Shown here one piece after another: positions 25,420 through 33,931 of a DNA stretch of 64,000 nucleotides. Numbering within the stretch: the first letter of the stretch is position 1; each line of letters opens with the position of its first letter. Source of the DNA: Ruminococcus sp. GTDB taxonomy: Bacteria > Bacillota > Clostridia > Oscillospirales > Acutalibacteraceae. The position numbers and the translations under genes were made by a program. Below the pieces are notes generated by a model. The model saw nothing but the letters and a program-made list of their open reading frames with translations, had not been told where the DNA came from and did not search any database. The stretch is from positions 1-64,000 of the forward strand of contig SFGA01000005.1 in assembly GCA_004556705.1 (NCBI GenBank), given 5' to 3'.

Positions 25420-26574
25420 ATGGGTACAAAAGAGTTTGCATACATTTTCGGCGATGCAATCTGTCTTATAATGCTTCTGTTCATAAGTAACGCATCAAGA
25501 CGGCATACTAAGATACTTCTTGCGGAGAGATACTTCCTTGAAATGTCACTTGCTACGGCAATTTTGCTTATATCCGATATAATTTGGCCGCTTGTAGACG
25601 GTGTTAAGCTTCCGGGCTTCAGACTTCTCAATATTATAATAAACTTAGTTTATATGGTCTTGATGGGCTTTATCGGATTTTTGTGGATTGTATATGTTGA
25701 TTTTAAGGTTCGTCGCAGGCTTGACAGCTCTCATTATAAAAGAGTTACCATGTTTTCAATTCCGATGTTGGTTTTGTTGGTCTTAACGCTCACTTCTCCC
25801 AAAACGCATATTTTGTTCTATATTGACGAGAACAACTGTTACCACAGAGGTAAGCTTATGTGGATAAGAATATGCGTTATGAATCTTTACGTTTTATGGG
25901 CGGCGGTGCTCACTCTTGTCGGAATAAAACGGCAAAAAACAAAGCAGAAAAAGGATGAAATTCGTGCACTTTTGCAGTTTATCTTTTTCCCGCTTATCGG
26001 TATATTTATGCAGCTGTTTTATATGAATTTGCCGTTTACGGCTGTCGGAATTTCTCTTTCGGTTTTATTGGTATTCATAAATGTACAAAACAAGCAGATT
26101 TCAATAGACGCCCTTACGGGTATAAACAACAGACGGCAATTAACTCTTTATGTGGATTCGGAGCTTAGCGCTTTATCTAAAAAGGGCGAGCTTTACTATC
26201 TCATTATGGATGTTGATAAGTTCAAATTAATCAACGATACCTACGGACACCTTGAGGGCGATAACGCACTTGTTAAAATTGCGTCGCTGTTGAATTCCCT
26301 GTGCGAAAAGCAAAACGATTTCGTTGCACGCTACGGCGGAGACGAGTTCGTTATCGTGTGCAGACGGCATAACGAAGCGGAGGTTGAAGCCTTGAAGCAG
26401 GAGATTTTAAGTGCCGTTTCTAAATTGAACGACGAGGGAACGCTTCCGTACACGCTTTCTTTAAGCGTGGGAAGCGCAAAGTTTGATACGTCCAAAAGTA
26501 ATGATGAAATATTTGCCGAAGCGGATAAAAAGCTCTACTCGATAAAATCCGAACGCACGAATGTTAACGCATAA
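25420..26574 (+). CDS. Membrane-bound diguanylate cyclase (GGDEF)
   Basis: The product has 384 residues. About seven hydrophobic segments fill residues 1-225, followed by a GGDEF domain: QISIDALTGINNRR, DVDKFKLINDTYGHLEGD and the active-site loop ARYGGDEFVIV. The five residues before the loop lack the RxxD inhibitory site (KQND instead), so product inhibition at that site is not expected. It should make cyclic di-GMP from GTP in response to an unknown membrane signal. The frame is open to GTG 25411; ATG 25420 has AGAGGTG upstream. No EAL protein is in the window. Confidence 0.92.
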   Translation: MGTKEFAYIFGDAICLIMLLFISNASRRHTKILLAERYFLEMSLATAILLISDIIWPLVDGVKLPGFRLLNIIINLVYMVLMGFIGFLWIVYVDFKVRRRLDSSHYKRVTMFSIPMLVLLVLTLTSPKTHILFYIDENNCYHRGKLMWIRICVMNLYVLWAAVLTLVGIKRQKTKQKKDEIRALLQFIFFPLIGIFMQLFYMNLPFTAVGISLSVLLVFINVQNKQISIDALTGINNRRQLTLYVDSELSALSKKGELYYLIMDVDKFKLINDTYGHLEGDNALVKIASLLNSLCEKQNDFVARYGGDEFVIVCRRHNEAEVEALKQEILSAVSKLNDEGTLPYTLSLSVGSAKFDTSKSNDEIFAEADKKLYSIKSERTNVNA

Positions 26575-26670
26575 GCTTTTTTGAGTGTAAACCGCAAATT
26601 TATGTTGATTTTATGAGAATAATTGAGTATTATTATATTTGTAATTTTTAATTGTTTGCAGGTGAAAGCT

Positions 26671-27585
26671 ATGATTAGTGATGTTCAGAAAGAAATAATG
26701 CGACTTAAAAAGGAAAAGGATATTTGTATTCTTGCCCATTCCTACGTCGCTCATGAAATACTTGAAATTGCCGACTTTACGGGAGACAGCTATGCACTCT
26801 CCGTGAAAGCTGCTTCCGCACCGCAAAAGACTGTGATTATGGTCGGCGTTCGTTTTATGGCTGAGACTGTAAAAATTCTCTCTCCCGAAAAGACTGTTAT
26901 CCTTGCTCATGATGAAGCAGGCTGTCCTATGGCGGAGCAGATGGATAAGGATATGATTTCGGCTGTCAAACAGCAGTATCCTGACTATAAGGTTGTGGCA
27001 TATATAAACACTACCGCAGAGCTTAAAACGGTTTGTGATGTGTGCGTTACTTCGTCGTCGGCTGTTAAAATTGTAAGTCAGCTTCCCGATAAAAATATTC
27101 TCTTTATTCCCGATTGCAACCTCGGCGCTTATGTGGCTGAGCAGGTTCCCGATAAGAATTTCAAGCTCCTGCAGGGCGGCTGTCCCGTTCATGCTTCGGT
27201 AAATGAAAGAGAGGTTATAGCGGCGAGGCAGAAGCATCCCAATGCACTTTTGCTCGTTCATCCCGAATGTACCGCAGAGGTTACAAAGCACGCTGATTAT
27301 ATCGGCTCGACCTCGGGCATTATGGAATTTGCTAAAAAGAGTGAAAATAAAGAATTTATTATCGGTACGGAGATTTCTATTGCAGAGCATTTACAGTATG
27401 AGTGTCCGGATAAGATGTTCTATTATCTTTCGCAGAAGCTTATTTGCAAGAATATGAAAATGTCAACGCTCTGTGATGTTTATAATGCTGTTCTCGGTCG
27501 TTCGGGAGAGGAAATCAAGCTTGACGCCGACACGATAGCAAAGGCTCGCAAGTGTATCGACGAGATGATAAGACTCGGCGGCTGA
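26671..27585 (+). CDS. nadA: Quinolinate synthase
   Basis: The product has 304 residues, the short NadA type. It condenses iminoaspartate with dihydroxyacetone phosphate to quinolinate using a [4Fe-4S] cluster. Visible: ILAHSYVAHEILEIADFTGDS, MVGVRFMAETVKILSPEKTV, and cysteines in EAGCPMAEQ, HPECTAEV and MSTLCDVY likely to hold the cluster. VTSSSAVKIV, PDCNLGAYVA and GSTSGIMEFA are substrate-loop motifs. The frame is open to 26623, but ATG 26671 after GGTGAAAGCT starts at the family N-terminus. nadB and nadC are not adjacent, unlike in many clostridia. It precedes mnmA by 10 nt. Confidence 0.95.
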   Translation: MISDVQKEIMRLKKEKDICILAHSYVAHEILEIADFTGDSYALSVKAASAPQKTVIMVGVRFMAETVKILSPEKTVILAHDEAGCPMAEQMDKDMISAVKQQYPDYKVVAYINTTAELKTVCDVCVTSSSAVKIVSQLPDKNILFIPDCNLGAYVAEQVPDKNFKLLQGGCPVHASVNEREVIAARQKHPNALLLVHPECTAEVTKHADYIGSTSGIMEFAKKSENKEFIIGTEISIAEHLQYECPDKMFYYLSQKLICKNMKMSTLCDVYNAVLGRSGEEIKLDADTIAKARKCIDEMIRLGG

Positions 27586-27595
27586 GGTGTTTTAA

Positions 27596-28669
27596 TTGGC
27601 AGAAAATAAAAAGGTTATGATAGGTATGAGCGGCGGCGTTGACTCTTCGGTTGCCGCTTTCCTTTTACAAAAAGAGTCGTTTGAGGTTATCGGAGCTACA
27701 ATGAAGCTCTATAACAACGAGGATATAGATTTTGTTTCCGAAAAGACCTGCTGCTCGCTTGACGACGTTTTAGACGCAAAGAGCGTTTGCGCAAGGCTCG
27801 GCATTCGTCATTACACGCTTAATATGACGGATGATTTCAAAAAAGAGGTTATCGAACGCTTTATATCGGCATATCAAAACGGATTTACACCAAACCCGTG
27901 TATTGACTGCAACCGTTATATGAAATTCTCGAAAATGCTTCATAAGGCGCAGGAGCTTGATATAGATTATGTTGCGACAGGTCATTATGCAAGAATTGAA
28001 AAGCAGGGCGACAGATATATCTTAAAAAAGGCCGTTGATTTGTCAAAGGATCAAAGCTATGTTCTCTATTCGCTCACACAAGAGCAGTTAAAGGTAACAA
28101 AATTTCCGCTTGGTAATTACACAAAACAGCAGGTGCGTGAAATTGCCGAGGAAAACGGCTTTGTTAACGCACGAAAGCACGAAAGCCAAGATATTTGTTT
28201 TGTTCCCGACGGGGATTACAGTAAGTTTATCGAATACTATACGGGCAAAACTTATCCCTGCGGCGATTTTGTCGATATGAACGGCAAAAGGCTCGGCGAA
28301 CACAAGGGAATTATCCGTTATACGATAGGGCAGAGGAGAGGGCTCGGACTTGCCTTGCCGGCTTCTATGTACGTTGTTGAAAAGGACGTTGATAATAACA
28401 AAGTTATACTCGGCTTCAATGACGACCTTTTCAAAAAAGAAGTAAATGTTAAAAATATTAGCTTTACCGCTTGTGACGGACTTGATAAACCCGAACGCTT
28501 GTGCGCTAAAATCAGATACAATCAAAAGGAACAGCCTGCAACGGTAACGCAGACGGACGAAAATCACTTTAAGATTGTTTTTGATGAACCGCAAAGAGCC
28601 ATTACGAAAGGGCAAGCGGCGGTTTTATATGACGGCGACACGGTTGTCGGCGGCGGAACAATAGAATAA
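27596..28669 (+). CDS. mnmA: tRNA 2-thiouridine(34) synthase
   Basis: The product has 357 residues. MnmA thiolates U34 in tRNAs for Lys, Glu and Gln. The PP-loop is GMSGGVDSS; catalytic cysteines are in NPCIDCNRYMKF and SQDICFVPDG; the C-terminal beta domain follows TIGQRRGLGLALP. It starts with TTG at 27596, preceded by GAGGTG; no ATG is available nearby at the family N-terminus. Sulfur must come from a cysteine desulfurase encoded elsewhere. It is probably co-transcribed with nadA, and a shared bidirectional terminator follows. Confidence 0.96.
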   Translation: MAENKKVMIGMSGGVDSSVAAFLLQKESFEVIGATMKLYNNEDIDFVSEKTCCSLDDVLDAKSVCARLGIRHYTLNMTDDFKKEVIERFISAYQNGFTPNPCIDCNRYMKFSKMLHKAQELDIDYVATGHYARIEKQGDRYILKKAVDLSKDQSYVLYSLTQEQLKVTKFPLGNYTKQQVREIAEENGFVNARKHESQDICFVPDGDYSKFIEYYTGKTYPCGDFVDMNGKRLGEHKGIIRYTIGQRRGLGLALPASMYVVEKDVDNNKVILGFNDDLFKKEVNVKNISFTACDGLDKPERLCAKIRYNQKEQPATVTQTDENHFKIVFDEPQRAITKGQAAVLYDGDTVVGGGTIE

Positions 28670-28680
28670 GAAAAAATAAA

Positions 28681-28710
28681 AGGTTGTTGAAACGAAAATT
28701 TCAACAACCT
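28681..28710. terminator. Bidirectional terminator between mnmA and the leftward cluster
   Basis: AGGTTGTTGAAA and TTTCAACAACCT form a perfect 12-bp stem with T6 on the plus strand and A-rich sequence upstream, so it can work for both strands. Confidence 0.85.
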
Positions 28711-28716
28711 TTTTTG

Positions 28717-28833
28717 TCAGTTTTGTTTTAACTCTTTTTCAAGCTCCTGCTTTTTCTTTAACGCTTCGCTTACCGACAGCGCAGTAAGGAAGAACGATAC
28801 AAGTGCAAACAAGCATTTAATTGTTTTCTTCAT
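28717..28833 (-). CDS. 38-residue putative membrane microprotein
   Basis: On the minus strand an ATG at 28833 opens 38 codons to a TGA at 28717: MKKTIKCLFALVSFFLTALS, then a charged helix rich in Lys and Glu ending KQN. It has one membrane or signal-type segment and a short cytoplasmic or coiled-coil tail. AGACGGTG lies 5-8 nt before the ATG, it starts 14 nt after ansA on the same strand and ends just before the terminator, as a last cistron would. I recognise no family. Confidence 0.5.
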   Translation of the reverse strand: MKKTIKCLFALVSFFLTALSVSEALKKKQELEKELKQN

Positions 28834-28847
28834 AAAATCACCGTCTT

Positions 28848-29828
28848 TCAAAATTCCTCGTAGTATAAGCTGTCTTTTTCGCTTAAACCGTCGATATTAT
28901 TTATAAGCTTAATCTTAGCAAGTGCGCTTTCGGGAGCCATATTGAAAAGCGGTATCGCTCCGCTTGCTATAATGCTGTCCGTAGAGCCGTAAAACGCTTC
29001 GTTTCTTCTGACAGGGCAGAGATAGAAGCTAATTCCGTTTTGCTTGCATTTTTCAATGAATTCAGGCAATTTGTTTTCGTCTGCCGTACCCGAATGATAG
29101 GTGGTGTGTATTATCGCCGACGGCTTTGTCTTTTCAATGTCAAAAACAGAGTAGTCAATATCGGGAAATGCTCTTATTAAAAGAACTCTTTTATCTAAGT
29201 TTATTTTATCGCCGACTATTCTCGGCAACGGATTTGAAATTTCATCATAAGATATGCCTGATTTTCTGTTGAAAGAGATATATCCGCTGTTGTCAGCTTC
29301 GGCAAGATAAGTGTTGTTTATGGAATTGAAATCAGCCGACACGAAATCCGCTTCATAAAGCCTTGTGGCAAGATGGATAAGACTTTTTCCGTTTGAATTT
29401 TTATATGGTACAACGAATCCTTTTCCGCCGTTTTCAATGTAATTTACAGCGAGTTCAAGGTTGTCTAAAGCATTGGAACGGGGATCGGTGATAACAAAAT
29501 TTGCACTTACAAAACATACGGGCAAATCAATGTGTCGCAATGCCATAGCAACGAGGCTTGAGGTAAAGGGCAGCGTGTCCGTGCCGTGCATAATTATAAT
29601 TCCGCCGTAATTTGAAAGGTCAGTAGAAAGAATTGTGTTTATAAGCCTTTCATAAAATGAGTTGTCGGCATTTTCCGAGAGTATTTCGCACACCTTTACG
29701 TTTTCAAGCTCGGTGTCCTTATGCTCCTTCAAAAACTTTTCGATTACAGGTGCGTTTGCAGGGTTGATAACATTGTCGTTTTTCTCACTTGCAATTGTGC
29801 CGCCAGTGTGTAAAACAAGAATTTTCAT
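28848..29828 (-). CDS. ansA: L-asparaginase (type I)
   Basis: The product has 326 residues. It hydrolyses L-asparagine to aspartate and ammonia. The N-terminal catalytic threonine motif is LHTGGTIAS and the second is IIMHGTDTLPFT; the C-terminal domain has HTTYHSGTAD. No signal peptide is present, so it is cytoplasmic. Its ATG directly follows the stop of the toprim gene (TAAATG), indicating translational coupling. The link between an asparaginase and a replication/competence cluster is positional only. Confidence 0.9.
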   Translation of the reverse strand: MKILVLHTGGTIASEKNDNVINPANAPVIEKFLKEHKDTELENVKVCEILSENADNSFYERLINTILSTDLSNYGGIIIMHGTDTLPFTSSLVAMALRHIDLPVCFVSANFVITDPRSNALDNLELAVNYIENGGKGFVVPYKNSNGKSLIHLATRLYEADFVSADFNSINNTYLAEADNSGYISFNRKSGISYDEISNPLPRIVGDKINLDKRVLLIRAFPDIDYSVFDIEKTKPSAIIHTTYHSGTADENKLPEFIEKCKQNGISFYLCPVRRNEAFYGSTDSIIASGAIPLFNMAPESALAKIKLINNIDGLSEKDSLYYEEF

Positions 29829-30425
29829 TTAATCACCTATTTCTCTTACGGCTTTTTTGTAGTCGTCATATGTAAGATAAGAATTTATAATTTTAAGCAT
29901 GGCATTTGCGCTCATATGCTCGGGGAGGGAAAGCGCTTTCAAAAGCCGCTTCCTTTTTTCCTGCGAATTGTCTTTTCCGCATATACCGTCCTCAAAAAGG
30001 TCGGTCTTTGTAACGAGCCTGCGTTCATTTTCACTTGAAACTACGCTTTTTCCGTCAATGCCGGCTTTTTTTAACGCCTCAAGTATAATTTCACTTTTTA
30101 CACCCTCAACGCCTAATTTGCCCTCTTTTGACGGCGCATCTTTACGGCGTTCCTTGCCGAATATATCGGGGATATAAACGTGTGTGATTTTCTCGGGCGG
30201 AACAATTCCCGATAAGAACGAGCGTATAACAAAGCCTGCCGAGTCGGAGTCTGTCAAAACGACAATGCCTTTTTTATCGGCTATAATTCTTATGAATTTT
30301 TGCTTTTCTTTGTCCTTGAAAACGCCGAAGCCGTCTGTTTCTATAATTACTGCGTCAAGGATAGACGACAGCTTTATTTTGTCATATTTTCCCTCGACTA
30401 TAACCGCTTGGTCAATTTTTATCAT
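29829..30425 (-). CDS. rnmV: Toprim-domain ribonuclease M5-like protein
   Basis: The product has 198 residues. An N-terminal toprim domain reads VIVEGKYDKIKL with catalytic Glu, then VVLTDSDSAGFVIR with the DxD pair, followed by a C-terminal helical domain (NAMLKIINSYLTYDDYKKAV) of the RNase M5/DUF4093 type. RNase M5 matures 5S rRNA at its 5' and 3' ends in Firmicutes. In Bacillus the gene sits by ksgA; here it is in the alaS-comEC-holA cluster. It could be a divergent M5 homologue with another RNA target. Confidence 0.75.
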   Translation of the reverse strand: MIKIDQAVIVEGKYDKIKLSSILDAVIIETDGFGVFKDKEKQKFIRIIADKKGIVVLTDSDSAGFVIRSFLSGIVPPEKITHVYIPDIFGKERRKDAPSKEGKLGVEGVKSEIILEALKKAGIDGKSVVSSENERRLVTKTDLFEDGICGKDNSQEKRKRLLKALSLPEHMSANAMLKIINSYLTYDDYKKAVREIGD

Positions 30426-30436
30426 AATTTTCTCCG

Positions 30437-31477
30437 TCAGTTCATTGTACAGCTAAGCTCAACCAAAAGCTTTTCGAGTACCGTTTTTTCGTCGCTTGTT
30501 CGAAGCTTGATTTTTTCGTCGGCACCCTCAAGCAGCTCAATGCACCGCTTCAGCTGCGTCATATCAAGGCTTCTGCAATCTCTTTGTGCGTTGCGAAGCC
30601 TGAATTCCACATTTTTATAGTTGTAATAATCCTTGAAAAAGTCTGCGTTCTTTCCTGCAAGAATAGACGCCTTAACCCTGTACATATCGACGAAATTGCT
30701 TGAAAGTGCACCGAGTATCAGCTCGGGCTTCTCCTTGTCTTGAAACAGCTTGTTAAGAATTGTAAGGCTTTTTGCGAGATTTTTTGAAAGCAACGCCTTT
30801 GATAGGTCAAAAACATTTGCCTCAAGCGATTTTATGCAAACGGCGTCTATATCGGAATAGGTAAGCTCTCCGCTTTTTTTGTAATCCGCAAGCTTTTCAA
30901 CTTCATTTAGGAGAATGTTAAGGTCGTCGCCCACGGTGTCGATAAGATAAAACGCAACCTGCTTATCAACTGTAATACCACGCTTTTTAAGTCCGCTTGC
31001 AACCGTTTTTGCAAGTGAGGTCCTGTCCATTTTGTCAAGGCACACGCTTTCGCCGTATTTTGTGAAAACTGAAATTACATTTTTCCACTTTGTGTTCTTT
31101 TTAGGATTTATATCGGTTGTGTCCTGCCAAAAAACAGCAACAGTGGTTTCGGGCATATCCTTAATCCAGCTTTCAAAACGCTCCTTATCGGCGGAATAAA
31201 AGCTGTCAAGCGGAAAGTCCTTCATAAACGTACAGGTGTATTCGGAAAAAGCGGGGAGAGTGTCCGTCGAGTCAATAAGCTCGTCGATAGGGGTGTTGTT
31301 CTCTGCGTCGAATTTACGAAGATTAAAGCCCTCCATATCGGCATTTACACATTTTTTTGCAATGAGATTTGCATAGTGCTGCTTCAAATAAGGCTCGTTG
31401 CCGTAAATCAAATACGCATTTGAAAACTTACGCTCTTTTATTTGATTTTTAAGAGTAGCTTCATCAATTTGAGACAT
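30437..31477 (-). CDS. holA: DNA polymerase III subunit delta
   Basis: The product has 346 residues. It shows the HolA plan: NAYLIYGNEPYLKQHYANLI at the N-terminus, a degenerate AAA-type fold with no functional Walker A, VAFYLIDTVGDDLNILLNEVEKL in the middle, and the C-terminal helical collar domain. It opens the sliding clamp within the clamp-loader complex. Its position right after comEC is a widely conserved order in Firmicutes. Confidence 0.93.
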   Translation of the reverse strand: MSQIDEATLKNQIKERKFSNAYLIYGNEPYLKQHYANLIAKKCVNADMEGFNLRKFDAENNTPIDELIDSTDTLPAFSEYTCTFMKDFPLDSFYSADKERFESWIKDMPETTVAVFWQDTTDINPKKNTKWKNVISVFTKYGESVCLDKMDRTSLAKTVASGLKKRGITVDKQVAFYLIDTVGDDLNILLNEVEKLADYKKSGELTYSDIDAVCIKSLEANVFDLSKALLSKNLAKSLTILNKLFQDKEKPELILGALSSNFVDMYRVKASILAGKNADFFKDYYNYKNVEFRLRNAQRDCRSLDMTQLKRCIELLEGADEKIKLRTSDEKTVLEKLLVELSCTMN

Positions 31478-31494
31478 TTTAATATCCTTTCCGC

Positions 31495-33579
31495 TTATGA
31501 GAGCTTGACTTCGATAGCCTTTTCGTTTGGCTTCGTGTATATGACCTGTCCGAAATTATCGGTGTTAATTTCCTTTGCATATTTTTCACCACAAATAAGC
31601 AAATCACAGCTGTAATTTTCGGGTATGTAATCCGCATCAAGACAGATAAGAGCCGTCTTTTCGTGAAACATTATCTGACAAAATCCGCTTTGCGTTGCAA
31701 CGGTCAAGTCGGAGAGACTGTCCGTATGATGTTCAAGCGTTGATATTTTACCGTTGAAATACACGTCGTTTTTAAGTTCGCTGTCATTCGTCAAAATCTC
31801 ATCGATTGTATAGGTCGAAATCAGCTCTTTCGCACTTTTCGGCGAGGTATAAACAGCTAATAAATCGATACGGCTAATAGCGTTATTATCTATTATATCA
31901 CAAACCTTGCTTGCCGCATAGTCTTCGTTATCCGCAAATATAACAGCACAGTAGCCGTGATATTTTATAACCGCAGAAGTGCCTTTTTCACTTTGATTTA
32001 CGATGGCCTTGGGTGTCGTAAATGTTTCTGCATACACATAGGTACTGCAGAGTGTGAACACAAGAGCCAAGCACAAGGCGGTTATTTCCAAAATTTTACC
32101 TTTCTTATTCAAAATATGCTTCATAAACGCAAGCACGGTCATTGAAACAACAAAAACGGATATAATTATCGGCGAGTCAACAGGGAAAAGCAAATATCTG
32201 ATTGAAGACAGCCTTGTTGCGACGAATATAAGAAATTTTGCTATTTCTCCCGAAATTATAATAAGCGGTGTTCCGACAAATTTAAGTCCGATAACTGAAA
32301 TTACAGAGCCTATTCCCGCAATTTCCATACACAGCTTTCCGAAGAAAACCATCAGAAGATTTGCTAAAAGTAAAACAAGGGATATGTTTTTGAATTTTAA
32401 GAAATATACAGGCAGGGTAAATATGTTTACACTTACGCAAACCGCAATAAGCGAATTGGTTTGCTCAATTAAATATTTTATTTCTTTGGATTTAACCTTA
32501 CGGAAAGGCTTTCGTAAAATTTTAACAACGCCGTTATACATAATCAATATGCCGAGTGTTGCGAGCAAACTCAGCCACAAGCTGATGCTCAAAGCGCAGT
32601 ACGGATTTTGGAACAGCATTACTATCAACGAAAAGCCGATTGAATTTATGGGTTCTGCTTCCTTTTGGGCGATATTCGCAAGGTAAACCAAAATCATCAT
32701 AAAGCCTGCTCTTACAACAGGAGGATTAGCACCTGTGAGCAATATGAAGAAAAGACAGAAAATTATGGCGTTGATTGACGCTCTTTTGCATTTTACGCCG
32801 AGCTTACGCAGCCTTCTGTAAACAAGCGACGACCAAATGCTGACGTGTAAGCCGGATACCGCAAACAGATGCGAAACTCCGCAAAGCCGAAAGGAATTGT
32901 TTACACGCTTGCTTAAATCTGATTTTTCGCCGAGGACAAGACCGCACACAACAGAGCCGCAATCATTCGGCAAAACGCTTTTTATCTCATTATAAAGCTT
33001 ATATCTCACATTGAGTATAAGACTTAGTAAGTCTTTATTGTCGCCTTTAGTTATTTTGATGTCATCACTTTTATAGCTTGCACCTACAACAATATTTTTT
33101 GAACGGTAGTATTCGAGGAATTCGTCGTCCTTGTTTCCGAGCATAAAGGTATTTAATGTAGCGGTAACGGTATCCGTCGGCTCAAAATCGATAGGGTAGG
33201 GCAAGGTGATTTTGATGTTAACCGCTTCCTTAACACCGTTTACCTCGCTTGTTCTTATTGTGTAATACTTTTGCGAGCCGTTGGTGGTCGGGAGGGTAAT
33301 CAGGCTTCCCTTTACCGTAACCGTATTATCGCTGTATCGCTTTGAAATTATTTCATATTGTGCATTTGACGTTACAAACAGGCATAACGCTACGCAAACA
33401 GACAGTATTGCGGTGGGTATGGTCATATTTTGACGAAGCGGCTTTATCAAAAGAGATACAAACAATAAAGCAAGCGAAACCATAAGGGTAACGCTTGCCA
33501 GATTGTAATTATTGGTTTCGCACAACAGAGTCAATGCAAGAAGCATTGAAAATCCTATAACGGCAAGTGGGCGTTTCAC
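31495..33579 (-). CDS. comEC: ComEC/Rec2 family DNA-uptake channel protein with a degenerate C-terminal domain
   Basis: The product has 694 residues: an N-terminal membrane anchor with an OB-like DUF4131 region (about 60-165), then the competence domain with several membrane segments (CGVSHLFAVSGLHVSIWSSLVYRRLRKLG is its hallmark; ARANPPVVRAGFMM-type stretch follows) and a soluble C-terminal domain from about 510. In canonical ComEC this domain is a metallo-beta-lactamase-type nuclease with HxHxDH; here the expected place reads IDLLAVYTSPKSAKEL, with no such motif. It may pass DNA without degrading the second strand, or be non-functional. comEA is not in the window. Confidence 0.88.
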   Translation of the reverse strand: MKRPLAVIGFSMLLALTLLCETNNYNLASVTLMVSLALLFVSLLIKPLRQNMTIPTAILSVCVALCLFVTSNAQYEIISKRYSDNTVTVKGSLITLPTTNGSQKYYTIRTSEVNGVKEAVNIKITLPYPIDFEPTDTVTATLNTFMLGNKDDEFLEYYRSKNIVVGASYKSDDIKITKGDNKDLLSLILNVRYKLYNEIKSVLPNDCGSVVCGLVLGEKSDLSKRVNNSFRLCGVSHLFAVSGLHVSIWSSLVYRRLRKLGVKCKRASINAIIFCLFFILLTGANPPVVRAGFMMILVYLANIAQKEAEPINSIGFSLIVMLFQNPYCALSISLWLSLLATLGILIMYNGVVKILRKPFRKVKSKEIKYLIEQTNSLIAVCVSVNIFTLPVYFLKFKNISLVLLLANLLMVFFGKLCMEIAGIGSVISVIGLKFVGTPLIIISGEIAKFLIFVATRLSSIRYLLFPVDSPIIISVFVVSMTVLAFMKHILNKKGKILEITALCLALVFTLCSTYVYAETFTTPKAIVNQSEKGTSAVIKYHGYCAVIFADNEDYAASKVCDIIDNNAISRIDLLAVYTSPKSAKELISTYTIDEILTNDSELKNDVYFNGKISTLEHHTDSLSDLTVATQSGFCQIMFHEKTALICLDADYIPENYSCDLLICGEKYAKEINTDNFGQVIYTKPNEKAIEVKLS

Positions 33580-33582
33580 AGC

Positions 33583-33921
33583 TTATATAAGTCTTTCGCC
33601 TAAGTTTTTACCGCTGAGCACATGAAAATGAAGATGCATTACCGTTTGTCCCGCACCCTCGCCGCAGTTATTTATAATTCTGTAGCTGTCGAGCTTTAAT
33701 TCACTTGCGAGCCTTGCAATAACCTCAAATATATGAGAGATAACAGAGGAATTACCGCCGTTAATTTCCTTTGCACAAGAAATATGCTCTTTGGGGACAA
33801 CAAGGAAATGAACGTCCGACTGAGGTGCTATGTCATAAAACGCATAGCACAAATCGTCCTCATAAAGCTTCTTTGACGGGATTTCGCCTGAAATAATTTT
33901 GCAGAAAATACAATCACTCAT
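33583..33921 (-). CDS. HIT family nucleotide-binding hydrolase
   Basis: The product has 112 residues from ATG 33921 (GAGGTG upstream); an upstream in-frame start at 33951 would add ten residues not typical of the family. MSDCIFCKIISGEIPSKKLYEDD is the HinT opening and HLHFHVLSG the histidine triad. HinT-type enzymes hydrolyse nucleoside phosphoramidates such as adenylated lysine intermediates. The gene lies 10 nt after alaS; the link with an aminoacyl-tRNA synthetase is suggestive, since HinT cleans up aminoacyl adenylates, but is not proof of function. Confidence 0.93.
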   Translation of the reverse strand: MSDCIFCKIISGEIPSKKLYEDDLCYAFYDIAPQSDVHFLVVPKEHISCAKEINGGNSSVISHIFEVIARLASELKLDSYRIINNCGEGAGQTVMHLHFHVLSGKNLGERLI

Positions 33922-33931
33922 ATTTTTCACC

